DNA of 64,000 nucleotides from Tenacibaculum maritimum NCIMB 2154. GTDB lineage: Bacteria; Bacteroidota; Bacteroidia; Flavobacteriales; Flavobacteriaceae. The notes under the pieces are model-generated. The model did no database searches. It saw nothing but the letters and a program-made list of their open reading frames with translations, and was not told the origin of the DNA. How positions within the stretch are numbered: position 1 is the stretch's first letter; every line of letters begins with the position of its first letter. The stretch lies in the NCBI RefSeq assembly GCF_900119795.1, contig NZ_LT634361.1:3371972-3435971 (forward strand), in the 5' to 3' direction. Made by a program: the position numbers and the translations under genes. Positions 9,404 to 17,741 of this stretch are shown here, in pieces.

Positions 9404-10504
9404 ATGAAATCAGAAAAACTACTTGCTATCTTAAGACTACAAGCCACTAAAAGCATCGGAGATATTGTTGCTAAAAAACTCATTAAAACAATTGGAAGCG
9501 CTGAACAGATCTTTAAAGAAAAGCCGCATACCTTACAAAAAATAAATGGTATTGGATCTTGTATTACGAAACAATTATTTAATCTTAAAAACAAAAAAAA
9601 AGCAGCAAAAGAATGCGATTATATTTTAAAAAACAATGTTCCTTTCTCCTACTTTCTGTCTGATACTTACCCAAAATACCTTAAGCACTGTATTGACGCA
9701 CCTATTTTAATTTTTAAAGATGGAAACTTAAATCTTAAAAATGATAAAATTATTGCCATTGTTGGTACTAGAAACATTACTTCCTATGGACGTGATTTCT
9801 GTCATCAATTAATTGATGGGTTAAAAAATTACAACCCTATTATTGTGAGTGGTTTTGCTTATGGAATAGATATTTGCGCACATAAAACTGCCATAAATAA
9901 CAAGCTACAAACCGTAGCTATCCTAGCACATGGATTAAACCAAACCTATCCTAAATCGCATAAAGAGTATATACATCAACTAAATGAAAAAGGAGGTTTT
10001 ATAACCGAATTTTGGCATAATGAAACTCCTTTTAGAGAAAGTTTTTTAAAAAGAAACCGAATTATTGCAGGCATTTCTAAAGCTACAATTGTTATAGAAT
10101 CGGCTGAAAGAGGGGGTTCTTTAGTTACAGCAGACATTGCGAATTCTTACAATCGTGATGTATTTGCTCTTCCCGGAAGAAATACAGATATATACAGCAA
10201 AGGCTGTAACAACCTTATAAAAAACAATCAGGCACATTTATTAACTTCCTCAGAAGATATTGCTAAAATGCTAAATTGGGATCTTCCCAACAACAAACCC
10301 TCAATCCAAACCAAACTATTTACAGAATTAAATGAAGATGAAGAAAAAATATACAATTATCTATGTTCTAACGGGAAACAACTATTAGATACAATCGCAT
10401 CGCATTGCAACATCCCTACCTATAAATTATCATCTATTCTATTACAAATGGAATTAAAAAAACTTATAAAGCCTTTACCTGGTAAACTATTTGAAACCAT
10501 TTAG
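9404..10504 (+). CDS. dprA: DNA processing protein DprA
   Basis: 366 aa. An N-terminal helix-hairpin-helix/SAM-like region (1-70, IGDIVAKKLIKTIG) precedes the DprA Rossmann core: VGTRNITSYG, SGFAYGIDICAHKTA, LAHGLNQTYPKSH, FLKRNRIIAGISKATIVIE and the hallmark ERGGSLVTADIA. A C-terminal winged-helix domain (about 305-366) completes the usual layout. DprA binds incoming single-stranded DNA and loads RecA during natural transformation. recA itself is at 56.8 kb in this window. Confidence 0.95.
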   Translation: MKSEKLLAILRLQATKSIGDIVAKKLIKTIGSAEQIFKEKPHTLQKINGIGSCITKQLFNLKNKKKAAKECDYILKNNVPFSYFLSDTYPKYLKHCIDAPILIFKDGNLNLKNDKIIAIVGTRNITSYGRDFCHQLIDGLKNYNPIIVSGFAYGIDICAHKTAINNKLQTVAILAHGLNQTYPKSHKEYIHQLNEKGGFITEFWHNETPFRESFLKRNRIIAGISKATIVIESAERGGSLVTADIANSYNRDVFALPGRNTDIYSKGCNNLIKNNQAHLLTSSEDIAKMLNWDLPNNKPSIQTKLFTELNEDEEKIYNYLCSNGKQLLDTIASHCNIPTYKLSSILLQMELKKLIKPLPGKLFETI

Positions 10505-10514
10505 TTTTTATCCT

Positions 10515-10522
10515 TATTTTTG
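10515..10522 (+). promoter_or_regulatory. -7 element for the 10542 gene
   Basis: TATTTTTG matches TAnnTTTG and lies 19 nt before the ATG at 10542, just past the dprA stop codon. Confidence 0.5.
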
Positions 10523-10541
10523 ATTTCACTAATACAAACTC

Positions 10542-11600
10542 ATGTCTTCAGAAGAAAAATTAATGTCGCAAAAAAAACCTGCTTTTCCTGTTACAAAGCA
10601 GCTGAACGATTATTTGGTTGAATATAATAGAAATATAAAAATTCCTATTTTTTATGACGATCTACTACGTTTTCAAGGTTCTATCGTTGTATATGATAAA
10701 AATGATGTGGATACTCTTTGGGTTCGTACTTATTATTCTGAATTTGAGCGTCAAGAAATAGATTTGAGTTTAAAAAAAGTTTATACAATCTTACACTCCA
10801 ATGGAAATGAAGATACTATTCCTTTTTTAAATATAGATGCGATTGACTATTGTACGTTTGGTAATTCAAAACCTTTTCGAGTAAAAGTTAGAAATATACT
10901 GAACGATAATTACACTTATTTTTATGTAAAAAAGACTGATGCCTCTCGTATTTACGGCTTAGAGTTAGAGCATATATTATCACCTTATAATCTTAATTTC
11001 TTAGTATATAAAGACACCTTAATAGAAGAGCATATTGCAGGAATTCCTGGAGATGAGTTTATCAAAAGTTTTTTACCGAAGTGCACTCCCTCCGAAAAGG
11101 CTCAAATAGCAAAAGAGTTCGTAAAATTTAATGAACGTTGCATGATAAGACTGTTAGGAGATATGCGTTCGTATAATTACGTTATTGTTCCTGTACACGA
11201 TTTTGACCATGTTGTATATCGAATTAGAGCTATTGATTTTGACCAACAGTGTTTCGAAGGAAAATTTAAAGTTTATTATCCCCAATTTTTCAAAGAAAAT
11301 TTTCAAATGGTAGCTTTAGTTGGAGAAAAACTACAAAACTCTTCAATAGATCAATATAAATTAGAAGAACGGTCTATAGTTGCAAAACGGATTCTAAGCT
11401 CAGAAGACAGAATCTATGAGTTGATTTCTTGTATGAAAAATGATACCATATCAACACCTAAAAACATTAATTTACTAAAACATCAAATTTTTAATTTTAC
11501 CAAAGACGTACATTTTAAAAAAAGCAAAAATATGGGCGAAATTATAGCTACTGCTTTAGATTTTGTAAAACGAAATTACGAAAGTGTTACAATGAGATAA
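10542..11600 (+). CDS. Conserved-looking protein of unknown function with kinase-fold-like motifs
   Basis: 352 aa, no signal peptide or membrane segment. I do not recognise the family. In order the sequence shows YVKKTDASRIYGLELEHIL (about 128-146; a Lys and then a helix Glu), LIEEHIAGIPGDEF (about 160-173; hinge-like), GDMRSYNY (206-213; compare the GDxxxxN catalytic loop of aminoglycoside-phosphotransferase-type kinases) and AIDFDQ (230-235; compare the metal-binding IDF/IDW motif). This order and spacing suggests a divergent kinase or pseudokinase fold, which is inference only. It follows dprA with its own promoter element. An ATG at codon 8 is an alternative start. Confidence 0.7.
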   Translation: MSSEEKLMSQKKPAFPVTKQLNDYLVEYNRNIKIPIFYDDLLRFQGSIVVYDKNDVDTLWVRTYYSEFERQEIDLSLKKVYTILHSNGNEDTIPFLNIDAIDYCTFGNSKPFRVKVRNILNDNYTYFYVKKTDASRIYGLELEHILSPYNLNFLVYKDTLIEEHIAGIPGDEFIKSFLPKCTPSEKAQIAKEFVKFNERCMIRLLGDMRSYNYVIVPVHDFDHVVYRIRAIDFDQQCFEGKFKVYYPQFFKENFQMVALVGEKLQNSSIDQYKLEERSIVAKRILSSEDRIYELISCMKNDTISTPKNINLLKHQIFNFTKDVHFKKSKNMGEIIATALDFVKRNYESVTMR

Positions 11601-11602
11601 AC

Positions 11603-12463
11603 CTATTCTTCTCCACCTCTGACGCTTTCAATAATTACGGTTGTTAAAATTAAACCTCCCCCTATAAAAGTCTTCCAAGTAGGTATTTCGTTTAAAAAAG
11701 TATATGCTAAAACAACCCCAAATACTGGTTGAATACTACTAATAATACTGGCTGTAGAAACTGTAAAAAACTTAAGAGAACGCACCATTAAACTATGCCC
11801 AATAGCAGTGGTTAACAAGGCCAATAACAGCACATATGGAAACTGATTTACTATTTCCGAAAAATCCATAAACAACAATACAGGGCTCAAAAAAACAGTA
11901 ATAATTAATGTCTGATAAAACATTAGCATTGTTCCATTATAATTAGCTGTAAATGGTTTTAAAATTAAGATTCTAATTGCATAAAACAGCGCTGATAAAA
12001 GTCCCATCAAAATCCCTTGTACATTTGAATTTCCTAGATTAAAATCTGGCCTTAAAATATAAATTCCAATCAAAACTAGCATGGCTAAAACAATGTGTAC
12101 TGGATTAAATTTCGTCTTAAAAACAACAGGTTCTAATAACGTTGTGATAATAGGAAATGTATATAAAGACAACATCCCTAAAGCTACATTTGAGAGCTTC
12201 AATGCATAAAAATAAGTTATCCAATGCATTGCCATAAAAACACTGCTAATAATAAAAGGAATATAATGGTTACTAGAACTTATCGTTAGCTTCACTTTCT
12301 TAAATTTGCAAAATGCATATAAAAAAAGCATTGCTAGTGACGAGCGAAACCAAATAATTACTTCAGGAGACATTTTAATATACTTTCCTAAAACTCCAGA
12401 AGTACTTATAAATAAAGTAGCTAACAATAAAACTAGTAGGTGTTGAATATGTTTTTTGTGCAT
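11603..12463 (-). CDS. EamA/DMT family transporter
   Basis: 286 aa, almost all hydrophobic, with about ten membrane helices arranged as two EamA repeats (about 8-138 and 150-280). Family-like stretches include FISTSGVLGKYIKMSPEVIIWFRSSLAML near the start and ISSIQPVFGVVLAYTFLNEIP in the second repeat. It probably exports or imports a small metabolite across the inner membrane. It converges with the 10542 gene, 2 bp apart. The substrate cannot be predicted. Confidence 0.88.
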   Translation of the reverse strand: MHKKHIQHLLVLLLATLFISTSGVLGKYIKMSPEVIIWFRSSLAMLFLYAFCKFKKVKLTISSSNHYIPFIISSVFMAMHWITYFYALKLSNVALGMLSLYTFPIITTLLEPVVFKTKFNPVHIVLAMLVLIGIYILRPDFNLGNSNVQGILMGLLSALFYAIRILILKPFTANYNGTMLMFYQTLIITVFLSPVLLFMDFSEIVNQFPYVLLLALLTTAIGHSLMVRSLKFFTVSTASIISSIQPVFGVVLAYTFLNEIPTWKTFIGGGLILTTVIIESVRGGEE

Positions 12464-12669
12464 ATTAAAATCTATTTAAGGTTGCAATAATAACAAAAAC
12501 ACTTTATAGATTTCTATCTTACACAAGGCATCCAAAGAAATAAAACCTAGGAGCTTCTAAATAATTACTATGTATTTATTTGCTAGTTTTAAATAAAAAA
12601 GTAACTTTATAAAACATTTACAGTCCCCCCTTAAAAGTTAAAATAAGTGTTTAATTTAAAACTGTAAAA

Positions 12670-12798
12670 ATGGAAAACAAAACCCCTTTTACGAATGAAA
12701 ATGAGTTAGCAACCGCAATTTCCCTATCCCCTTCTGATACCAGCATTGACTTAGATACTGGTGGTGATGGTGGGAATGATGGTGATGATCCAAAATAG
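12670..12798 (+). CDS. Small acidic 42-aa peptide upstream of the histidine kinase
   Basis: ATG at 12670 to TAG at 12798. The peptide starts MENKTPFTNENELATAIS and ends in an Asp/Gly-rich tail TGGDGGNDGDDPK, with no signal sequence. It sits 63 bp before the histidine kinase and is followed by a small hairpin. The leader contains a C6 run at 12625-12630. It could be a real small protein, for example a signal or modified peptide, or a leader peptide. Evidence for coding is limited to its clean frame and its placement, and no family is recognised. Confidence 0.5.
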   Translation: MENKTPFTNENELATAISLSPSDTSIDLDTGGDGGNDGDDPK

Positions 12799-12825
12799 AA
12801 ATCATTTATAATTTAGTAAAGAATT

Positions 12826-12847
12826 AAAACCACCTCTTGGTGGTTTT
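12826..12847 (+). terminator. Hairpin between the small peptide gene and the kinase
   Basis: AAAACCACC-TCTT-GGTGGTTTT is a perfect 9-bp stem with a 4-nt loop. Only four T follow, so it is probably a partial terminator that lets some transcription into the kinase, whose ATG lies 14 nt further on. Confidence 0.6.
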
Positions 12848-12861
12848 ATAATATTATATGA

Positions 12862-14724
12862 ATGTATCGTTCTATTCTCTTTTTATTCCTCATACAATTT
12901 ACATACGGGCAACAAAACTATAAAATTGATAGCTTAAATTATATCAAAGATAGTATTTCATACAAATCCTGTATAAGAACAGCATTGTCTTATTTTAAGG
13001 AAAGGCAATTAGATTCTTTTAAAAAATACAGTATAAAGTCTTACCTATTATCAAAAAAGATAAATAGCCCTCGTAAAACTCAAAAAGCTCATTTTTACTT
13101 AGCTACTTACTATAAGTATAAAGAAATGTCTGACAGTGCGTATTACCACTACCATAAATCAAAAAGCATTTTATTAAAACTTAAAGATACGATTACCGCA
13201 GGTAGAAGATTGTTTTCTATAGCAAGGATTCAATTACGAGAAAAAGACTTACTAGGAAGTGAAATATCCTCTATCACAGCTTTAGAATACGTAGAAAGTT
13301 CCAACCTATACAGAATAAAGCATCAAATAATTAACAACTTAGCACTAACATTACAAGAAAAAGGCGCACCTTATGAAGCGCTAAAATTTTATGATATCAG
13401 CCTAAAAGAATTGCGTAAAGACTCTTTAGAAAACACTCCATTAAAATTAAATATTATCAACAATAAAGGGTTGGTATATCAATCTATTAATCAACAAGGA
13501 AAAGCGATCTCTTATTTTAAAAAAGGGTTAAGCTATGACAGTATTAAAGAAAAATATCCTATAAAGTATGCTTTATTACTGGAAAATTTAGCTTCAAGTA
13601 ATTTTTTATTAGGCAAAAACAAAGGTGTTTTAAATCAATATTATGAGGTTCTTGCCATTCGTAAAAAGTTAAAAATTCTTAAAGGAATAAGCACAACACA
13701 TCTAAATATTGCAGATTATTACAAACGCTTTAACCAACAGCAAAAAGCTTTATTTCATGCAAAAAAAGGGCTCTTATACGCAAGAAAAACGGATAACAAT
13801 AAACGCTTATTAGAAGCTCTAAAATTACTTTCAGAACTCACTACAGATAAGCAATCTACACAGTATTTGCGACAGTACATACAACTAAATGATAGTTTAT
13901 TTCAAAAAGAGCGTACTTTGAAGAATCAATTTGCAAAAATCAGATATCAAACAGATAAAAAAGAAAAGGAAAATAACATTTTGAAATCTGAAAATGAGAA
14001 AAAGCAAGTTGAGATAACGTATCAAAAACAACAAAAAACTATTGGATGGCTGATTGCTATTTTAAGCTTATTTACGCTAGGAATCAGTATCTCTCTGTTT
14101 ATAGTTCGCAGAAAAAAAATGATTTATCAAACGCAATTAGAAAAAGCACAAATCAGAGAAAGAGAACGTCAGCAAATAGCAAAATCACTGCATGATGAAG
14201 TTGCTGGCGATCTATTTTTATTGCATCAAAAACTAGAAAAAACAAATCAACCAGAACTTGCACAAAAACTAAGTATTGTAAAAAGTAACGTCCGAAACTT
14301 ATCACATCAATTGAGCAGTATTAGTTTTGATAAAGTTTCTTTCGAAGATCAGGTTATTAATTTAATTACAGATTATTTCGAACCTAATTTTAAGATTTTT
14401 CCTACTGGTTTATTGGATCATGACTGGGCAAACATTAACGAACCTATAAAAAGAGTTCTTTACTTAAGTACTAGAGAATGTATTCAGAATAGTAAAAAAT
14501 ATGCAAAAGCCTCTAAAGTAGTAGTCCATTTTTCAACGCGTAAAAAAAGTGTTCATTTAAATATTTCTGATGACGGAATTGGATTTGATATAAGGACTAG
14601 TAAAAAAGGGATAGGTTTACAAAACCTACAAGAAAGAGTTGAAGAACTCGGCGGATCCCTTCTAGTTAAAAGCAAAATTGATAACGGAACACAAATATCC
14701 ATTCGAATACCATTAAATGTCTAA
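12862..14724 (+). CDS. TPR-sensor histidine kinase (NarX/LiaS-type)
   Basis: 620 aa. A signal peptide (1-16, TYG) leads a periplasmic region of TPR-like helices (about 30-345). A coiled coil, one membrane helix (about 394-415), a HisKA_3 dimerisation domain with the phospho-His in SLHDEVAGDL (His443) and a HATPase domain follow (N-box RECIQNSKKYAKAS, G-box DDGIGFD and GIGLQNLQERVEELGG). The layout is typical of Bacteroidota kinases that sense an unknown periplasmic signal. It overlaps the response regulator by 8 bp, so the two form a pair. Confidence 0.92.
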   Translation: MYRSILFLFLIQFTYGQQNYKIDSLNYIKDSISYKSCIRTALSYFKERQLDSFKKYSIKSYLLSKKINSPRKTQKAHFYLATYYKYKEMSDSAYYHYHKSKSILLKLKDTITAGRRLFSIARIQLREKDLLGSEISSITALEYVESSNLYRIKHQIINNLALTLQEKGAPYEALKFYDISLKELRKDSLENTPLKLNIINNKGLVYQSINQQGKAISYFKKGLSYDSIKEKYPIKYALLLENLASSNFLLGKNKGVLNQYYEVLAIRKKLKILKGISTTHLNIADYYKRFNQQQKALFHAKKGLLYARKTDNNKRLLEALKLLSELTTDKQSTQYLRQYIQLNDSLFQKERTLKNQFAKIRYQTDKKEKENNILKSENEKKQVEITYQKQQKTIGWLIAILSLFTLGISISLFIVRRKKMIYQTQLEKAQIRERERQQIAKSLHDEVAGDLFLLHQKLEKTNQPELAQKLSIVKSNVRNLSHQLSSISFDKVSFEDQVINLITDYFEPNFKIFPTGLLDHDWANINEPIKRVLYLSTRECIQNSKKYAKASKVVVHFSTRKKSVHLNISDDGIGFDIRTSKKGIGLQNLQERVEELGGSLLVKSKIDNGTQISIRIPLNV

Positions 14725-15394
14725 AAAAATTAAACTACTTATTGTTGATGACCATCAATTAATTATCGAAGGAATTCTTTCTTCTTTAAAAAAAATTGAC
14801 CATTTAGAGGTAGAAACTTCTAAGTCTTGTGATGATGCTTTTTTCAAAATAAAAACCAATCAGCATAATGCTCCATTTGACATTCTTTTTACAGACTTGA
14901 GTTTTGATAACACAACATATGACACCATACTAAACGACGGAGAATCTTTAATAAAAAAAATTAACGAAGAAAAAATTCCAATTAAAATAGGTATAATTAC
15001 CGGACATTCTGAAACGAATAGAATATATAATGTTATACACAACCTTAATCCTTCTGCTTATATTTTAAAAAGCAAATGCGACAGTGCCGAACTTAACTTT
15101 GCTATTCAAAAAATAATAGCAAACGAAACTTATTATAGCCATGAAATTCACAATAAACTATTAAAACGAGCTATTGTATTGATCCAAATGGATGACATTG
15201 CTACTCAAATATTAAAAGAACTTCGAAAACATCCTAAAATCAGTAATCTGGAAGGTCTTATTTTAAAATCAGATGGAAGCCCAATAAAACTAAGAGCTAT
15301 TGAGAGTAAGCTCGCCAAATTAAGAATTGATTTAGATGCCAACAATAATACCGATTTAGTTTTAAAAGCTATTGAGCTCGGTCTTATTGACTAA
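14717..15394 (+). CDS. NarL/FixJ-type response regulator with a divergent DNA-binding domain
   Basis: 225 aa. The receiver domain has Asp11/Asp12, phospho-acceptor Asp60 (ILFTDLSF) and Lys118 (AYILKSK). The last about 70 residues align loosely with a LuxR-type HTH: the final KLAKLRIDLDANNNTDLVLK matches the usual '...ILxKLgxxnRtelv' end. The recognition-helix region, though, reads LKSDGSPIKLRAIESK instead of the usual 'S.kTVk.H'. It overlaps the kinase gene. The DNA just downstream carries two copies of a CGGAAA direct repeat at promoters, which are obvious candidates for its target sites (inference). Confidence 0.88.
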   Translation: MSKKIKLLIVDDHQLIIEGILSSLKKIDHLEVETSKSCDDAFFKIKTNQHNAPFDILFTDLSFDNTTYDTILNDGESLIKKINEEKIPIKIGIITGHSETNRIYNVIHNLNPSAYILKSKCDSAELNFAIQKIIANETYYSHEIHNKLLKRAIVLIQMDDIATQILKELRKHPKISNLEGLILKSDGSPIKLRAIESKLAKLRIDLDANNNTDLVLKAIELGLID

Positions 15395-15422
15395 AAACTT
15401 AGCTATCACCTTATTAAAAACG

Positions 15423-15450
15423 CGGAAATCCGCATTTTTAAAAACGGAAA
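15423..15450 (+). promoter_or_regulatory. CGGAAA direct repeat, candidate activator site 1
   Basis: CGGAAA at 15423-15428 and again at 15445-15450, with starts exactly 22 nt apart and CATTTTTA between. The second copy starts 34 nt before the -7 element at 15479. The same spacings recur at 15605-15632. Confidence 0.65.
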
Positions 15451-15478
15451 AACCAATTATTAACCTCCTCTTCTCATG

Positions 15479-15486
15479 TATCTTTG
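15479..15486 (+). promoter_or_regulatory. -7 promoter element of small RNA unit 1
   Basis: TATCTTTG matches TAnnTTTG exactly. No clear -33 TTG is seen at the usual distance, which fits an activator-dependent promoter. Confidence 0.65.
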
Positions 15487-15490
15487 CTGT

Positions 15491-15565
15491 AGTATTTTAT
15501 TTTTTATTGGGGAATGAAAAATAAAAAGGGGAAGGAAACCTTCAAGATGATCTTGAAGGTTTTTT
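15491..15565 (+). ncRNA. Predicted small RNA, unit 1 of a tandem pair
   Basis: A transcript of roughly 75 nt is bounded by a -7 element and a strong intrinsic terminator. It carries ATTGGGGAA at 15506-15514 and a second purine-rich AAGGGGAAGGAAA just before the terminator. Both G-rich stretches look unpaired. The GGGG lies 30 nt after the start of the -7 element, against 29 nt in unit 2. The 5' end is estimated from the promoter. It follows the response regulator on the same strand. Confidence 0.6.
15536..15565 (+). terminator. Intrinsic terminator of small RNA unit 1
   Basis: CCTTCAAGA-TGA-TCTTGAAGG is a perfect 9-bp stem, followed by TTTTTT. Confidence 0.85.
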
Positions 15566-15604
15566 GTTTTATACAAACTAACCTAACAAACAGACTTCTA
15601 GCTG

Positions 15605-15632
15605 CGGAAACATACATTTTTATTTGCGGAAA
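15605..15632 (+). promoter_or_regulatory. CGGAAA direct repeat, candidate activator site 2
   Basis: CGGAAA at 15605-15610 and 15627-15632, again 22 nt apart with CATTTTTA between. The second copy again starts exactly 34 nt before a -7 element (15661). Confidence 0.65.
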
Positions 15633-15660
15633 ACACACTTTACATGGATTGTATGTAGAG

Positions 15661-15668
15661 TATATTTG
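15661..15668 (+). promoter_or_regulatory. -7 promoter element of small RNA unit 2
   Basis: TATATTTG matches TAnnTTTG and is followed by C, as in unit 1. Confidence 0.65.
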
Positions 15669-15672
15669 CAGG

Positions 15673-15756
15673 GAATCTAACACTTAATTGGGGGAAATTC
15701 AGAAAAAAAAGAGATTATAACCTTTTACAATTTATAAATTGTAAAAGGTTTTTTTG
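15673..15756 (+). ncRNA. Predicted small RNA, unit 2 of a tandem pair
   Basis: A transcript of about 80 nt is set by the -7 element at 15661 and a terminator. It carries AATTGGGGGAAA at 15686-15697, the counterpart of ATTGGGGAA in unit 1, then an A-rich stretch and the terminator. Apart from this box and the promoter region the two units differ, so they look like diverged paralogues that keep one functional element. Confidence 0.6.
15719..15756 (+). terminator. Intrinsic terminator of small RNA unit 2
   Basis: A perfect 32-nt palindrome at 15719-15750 (arms AACCTTTTACAATTTA and its complement), followed by a T-run. Confidence 0.85.
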
Positions 15757-15871
15757 TATTTTAACTCTTCTTCTTATTTCTATTCTCTTATAATTGTAAA
15801 TCGCACTGTTTTATAAAACCTTTTATTTTAAACATATTATTGTAAATTGCTAATCCAATTTATGAATTAAT

Positions 15872-17356
15872 ATGACTGGTAAATATATCATTGCTCTAGA
15901 CCAAGGAACTACAAGTTCTCGCTCGGTGGTTGTAAACGAAAATGGAGAAATTATAGAAATGGCTCAACAAGAATTTGAGCAAATATTCCCAAATTCAGGC
16001 TGGGTAGAACACAATCCTCTAGAAATTTTAGAAACGCAATTATCTACCTTGAAGAAAGTCATATCAAAAGCAAATATTAAAGCTTCAGAAATTGCAGGAA
16101 TTGGTATTACCAATCAACGAGAAACTACTGTCATCTGGAATAAACATACAGGAAAGCCAATTTATAATGCTATTGTTTGGCAAGACAAGCGAACTTCTGA
16201 TTTTTGTAAAGAATTAAAAAATAAAGGGCTATACTCACACGTAAAACAAACCACAGGATTAATTATAGATAGTTATTTCTCTGCAACAAAAATTCATTGG
16301 ATATTAAATAATGTTGAAGGAGCTCATGAAGAAGCTAGAAAAGGAAACCTTCTTTTTGGAACTATTGACACCTGGTTACTTTGGAATTTAACGGGTCAAA
16401 AAGTACATGCTACTGATTATAGTAATGCATCTCGTACTATGCTATATGATATAAAAAACTTATGTTGGGATGATACTTTATTAACGGAACTCAATATTCC
16501 TAAATCTATTTTACCGACAGTGAATCCGTCTTCTTTTCATTTTGGAGATTACACCTTAGATGAATACAAAATTCCAATCACAGGAATTGCAGGCGATCAA
16601 CAAGCTGCTCTATTTGGTCAAGGATGTTTTCATAAAGGAGAAGCCAAAAACACCTATGGAACAGGATGCTTTATGCTAATGAATATAGGAGAAAATATTG
16701 AGTTTTCTAAAAATGGTTTACTAACTACAATTGCTTGGGGAATAAACAATAAAGTTTATTATGCTTTAGAAGGTAGTGTATTTATTGCTGGTGCTGCAAT
16801 ACAATGGCTAAGAGATGGACTAAAAATTATCAATAGTGCTGAAGAAAGTGAAATTTTTGCAGCTGATATTAAAGAGGAAAACCCTGTGTATGTTGTTCCT
16901 GCTTTTGCTGGACTAGGAGCTCCTTATTGGGATATGTATGCAAGAGGAGCAGTTTTCGGACTAACAAGAGATACAGGAAAAAAGCACTTAATTAAAGCAA
17001 CACTACAATCATTAGCATACCAAACCAAAGACATTTTAGACGCTATGCAAAATGATAGTAATACCCATCTAACTTCTTTAAAAGTAGATGGAGGTGCTTG
17101 TATTAATAATTTATTAATGCAGTTTCAAGCAGATATCCTAAACACCAATGTTGAACGGCCAAAAACAACAGAAACAACCGTTATGGGAGCTGCTTATTTA
17201 GCTGGAATTGGTATTGGATTATGGAAACAAAATGACATCCTAAATAAAAAAATAGTTGACAAGAATTTTATTCCTAATTTCCCTTTAGCAAAAAGAGAAA
17301 AACTGTATAAAAAATGGCTAAAAGCAGTAGAGAGAACTAAAAACTGGATCGACTAG
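15872..17356 (+). CDS. glpK: Glycerol kinase
   Basis: 494 aa, the usual length. The N-terminus [15 protein letters not shown] is the phosphate-binding loop of FGGY kinases. [35 protein letters not shown] and [13 protein letters not shown] are glycerol-kinase signatures. It phosphorylates glycerol to glycerol 3-phosphate in the cytosol. glpD (47.8 kb) and gpsA (53.7 kb) are also in this window but dispersed. No GlpF facilitator is adjacent. Confidence 0.97.
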   Translation: MTGKYIIALDQGTTSSRSVVVNENGEIIEMAQQEFEQIFPNSGWVEHNPLEILETQLSTLKKVISKANIKASEIAGIGITNQRETTVIWNKHTGKPIYNAIVWQDKRTSDFCKELKNKGLYSHVKQTTGLIIDSYFSATKIHWILNNVEGAHEEARKGNLLFGTIDTWLLWNLTGQKVHATDYSNASRTMLYDIKNLCWDDTLLTELNIPKSILPTVNPSSFHFGDYTLDEYKIPITGIAGDQQAALFGQGCFHKGEAKNTYGTGCFMLMNIGENIEFSKNGLLTTIAWGINNKVYYALEGSVFIAGAAIQWLRDGLKIINSAEESEIFAADIKEENPVYVVPAFAGLGAPYWDMYARGAVFGLTRDTGKKHLIKATLQSLAYQTKDILDAMQNDSNTHLTSLKVDGGACINNLLMQFQADILNTNVERPKTTETTVMGAAYLAGIGIGLWKQNDILNKKIVDKNFIPNFPLAKREKLYKKWLKAVERTKNWID

Positions 17357-17443
17357 CAATCCTATACTATGTATTAATTTTAAAATATAACTTACTTTTT
17401 TACAAAACTGATATAAGTCATGTTTTATACGGTTTATGCGCTA

Positions 17444-17451
17444 TAACTTTG
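17444..17451 (+). promoter_or_regulatory. -7 element of a possible small RNA after glpK
   Basis: TAACTTTG matches TAnnTTTG. No protein gene follows on this strand before a terminator at 17597-17629. Confidence 0.4.
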
Positions 17452-17456
17452 TACCA

Positions 17457-17629
17457 AACGCAAAATGTGTTACTCACTATTAGACAAAGTAAATTATTGT
17501 CGTTTTTATTTGGTATTGTGTAAAAATTGGTAGCCCTTTAATTATACTTACTAATAGTAATAAAAAAAGTAGCACCGTGGTTTTTATGGTTAACGTAAAA
17601 GTGTTCTAACTTCATTTAGAACACTTTTT
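17457..17629 (+). ncRNA. Possible small RNA or micro-ORF transcript between glpK and gcdH
   Basis: About 170 nt lie between a -7 element and a strong terminator (GTGTTCTAA paired with TTAGAACAC at 17597-17629, then T5). Within it a 22-codon ORF at 17465-17533 starts MCYSLLDKVNYC and ends LCKNW. It could be a leader or signal peptide or chance. The 384-bp gap otherwise holds nothing I recognise. Confidence 0.4.
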
Positions 17630-17741
17630 CTTTATAAGAATCTTATGTAAACCTATTCTTAATATATAATCAACTCCTAACATTAAATCTTTTTATACAA
17701 AACAACTAATCATTAAGGGTCAATTTTAACTCAAAATAAAA

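Noticed and set aside
15514..15687. 57-codon ORF starting MKNKKGKETFKM inside the small RNA region
   Set aside because: It runs through a strong terminator and through the second CGGAAA operator and promoter, so it is unlikely to be transcribed as one piece or translated.
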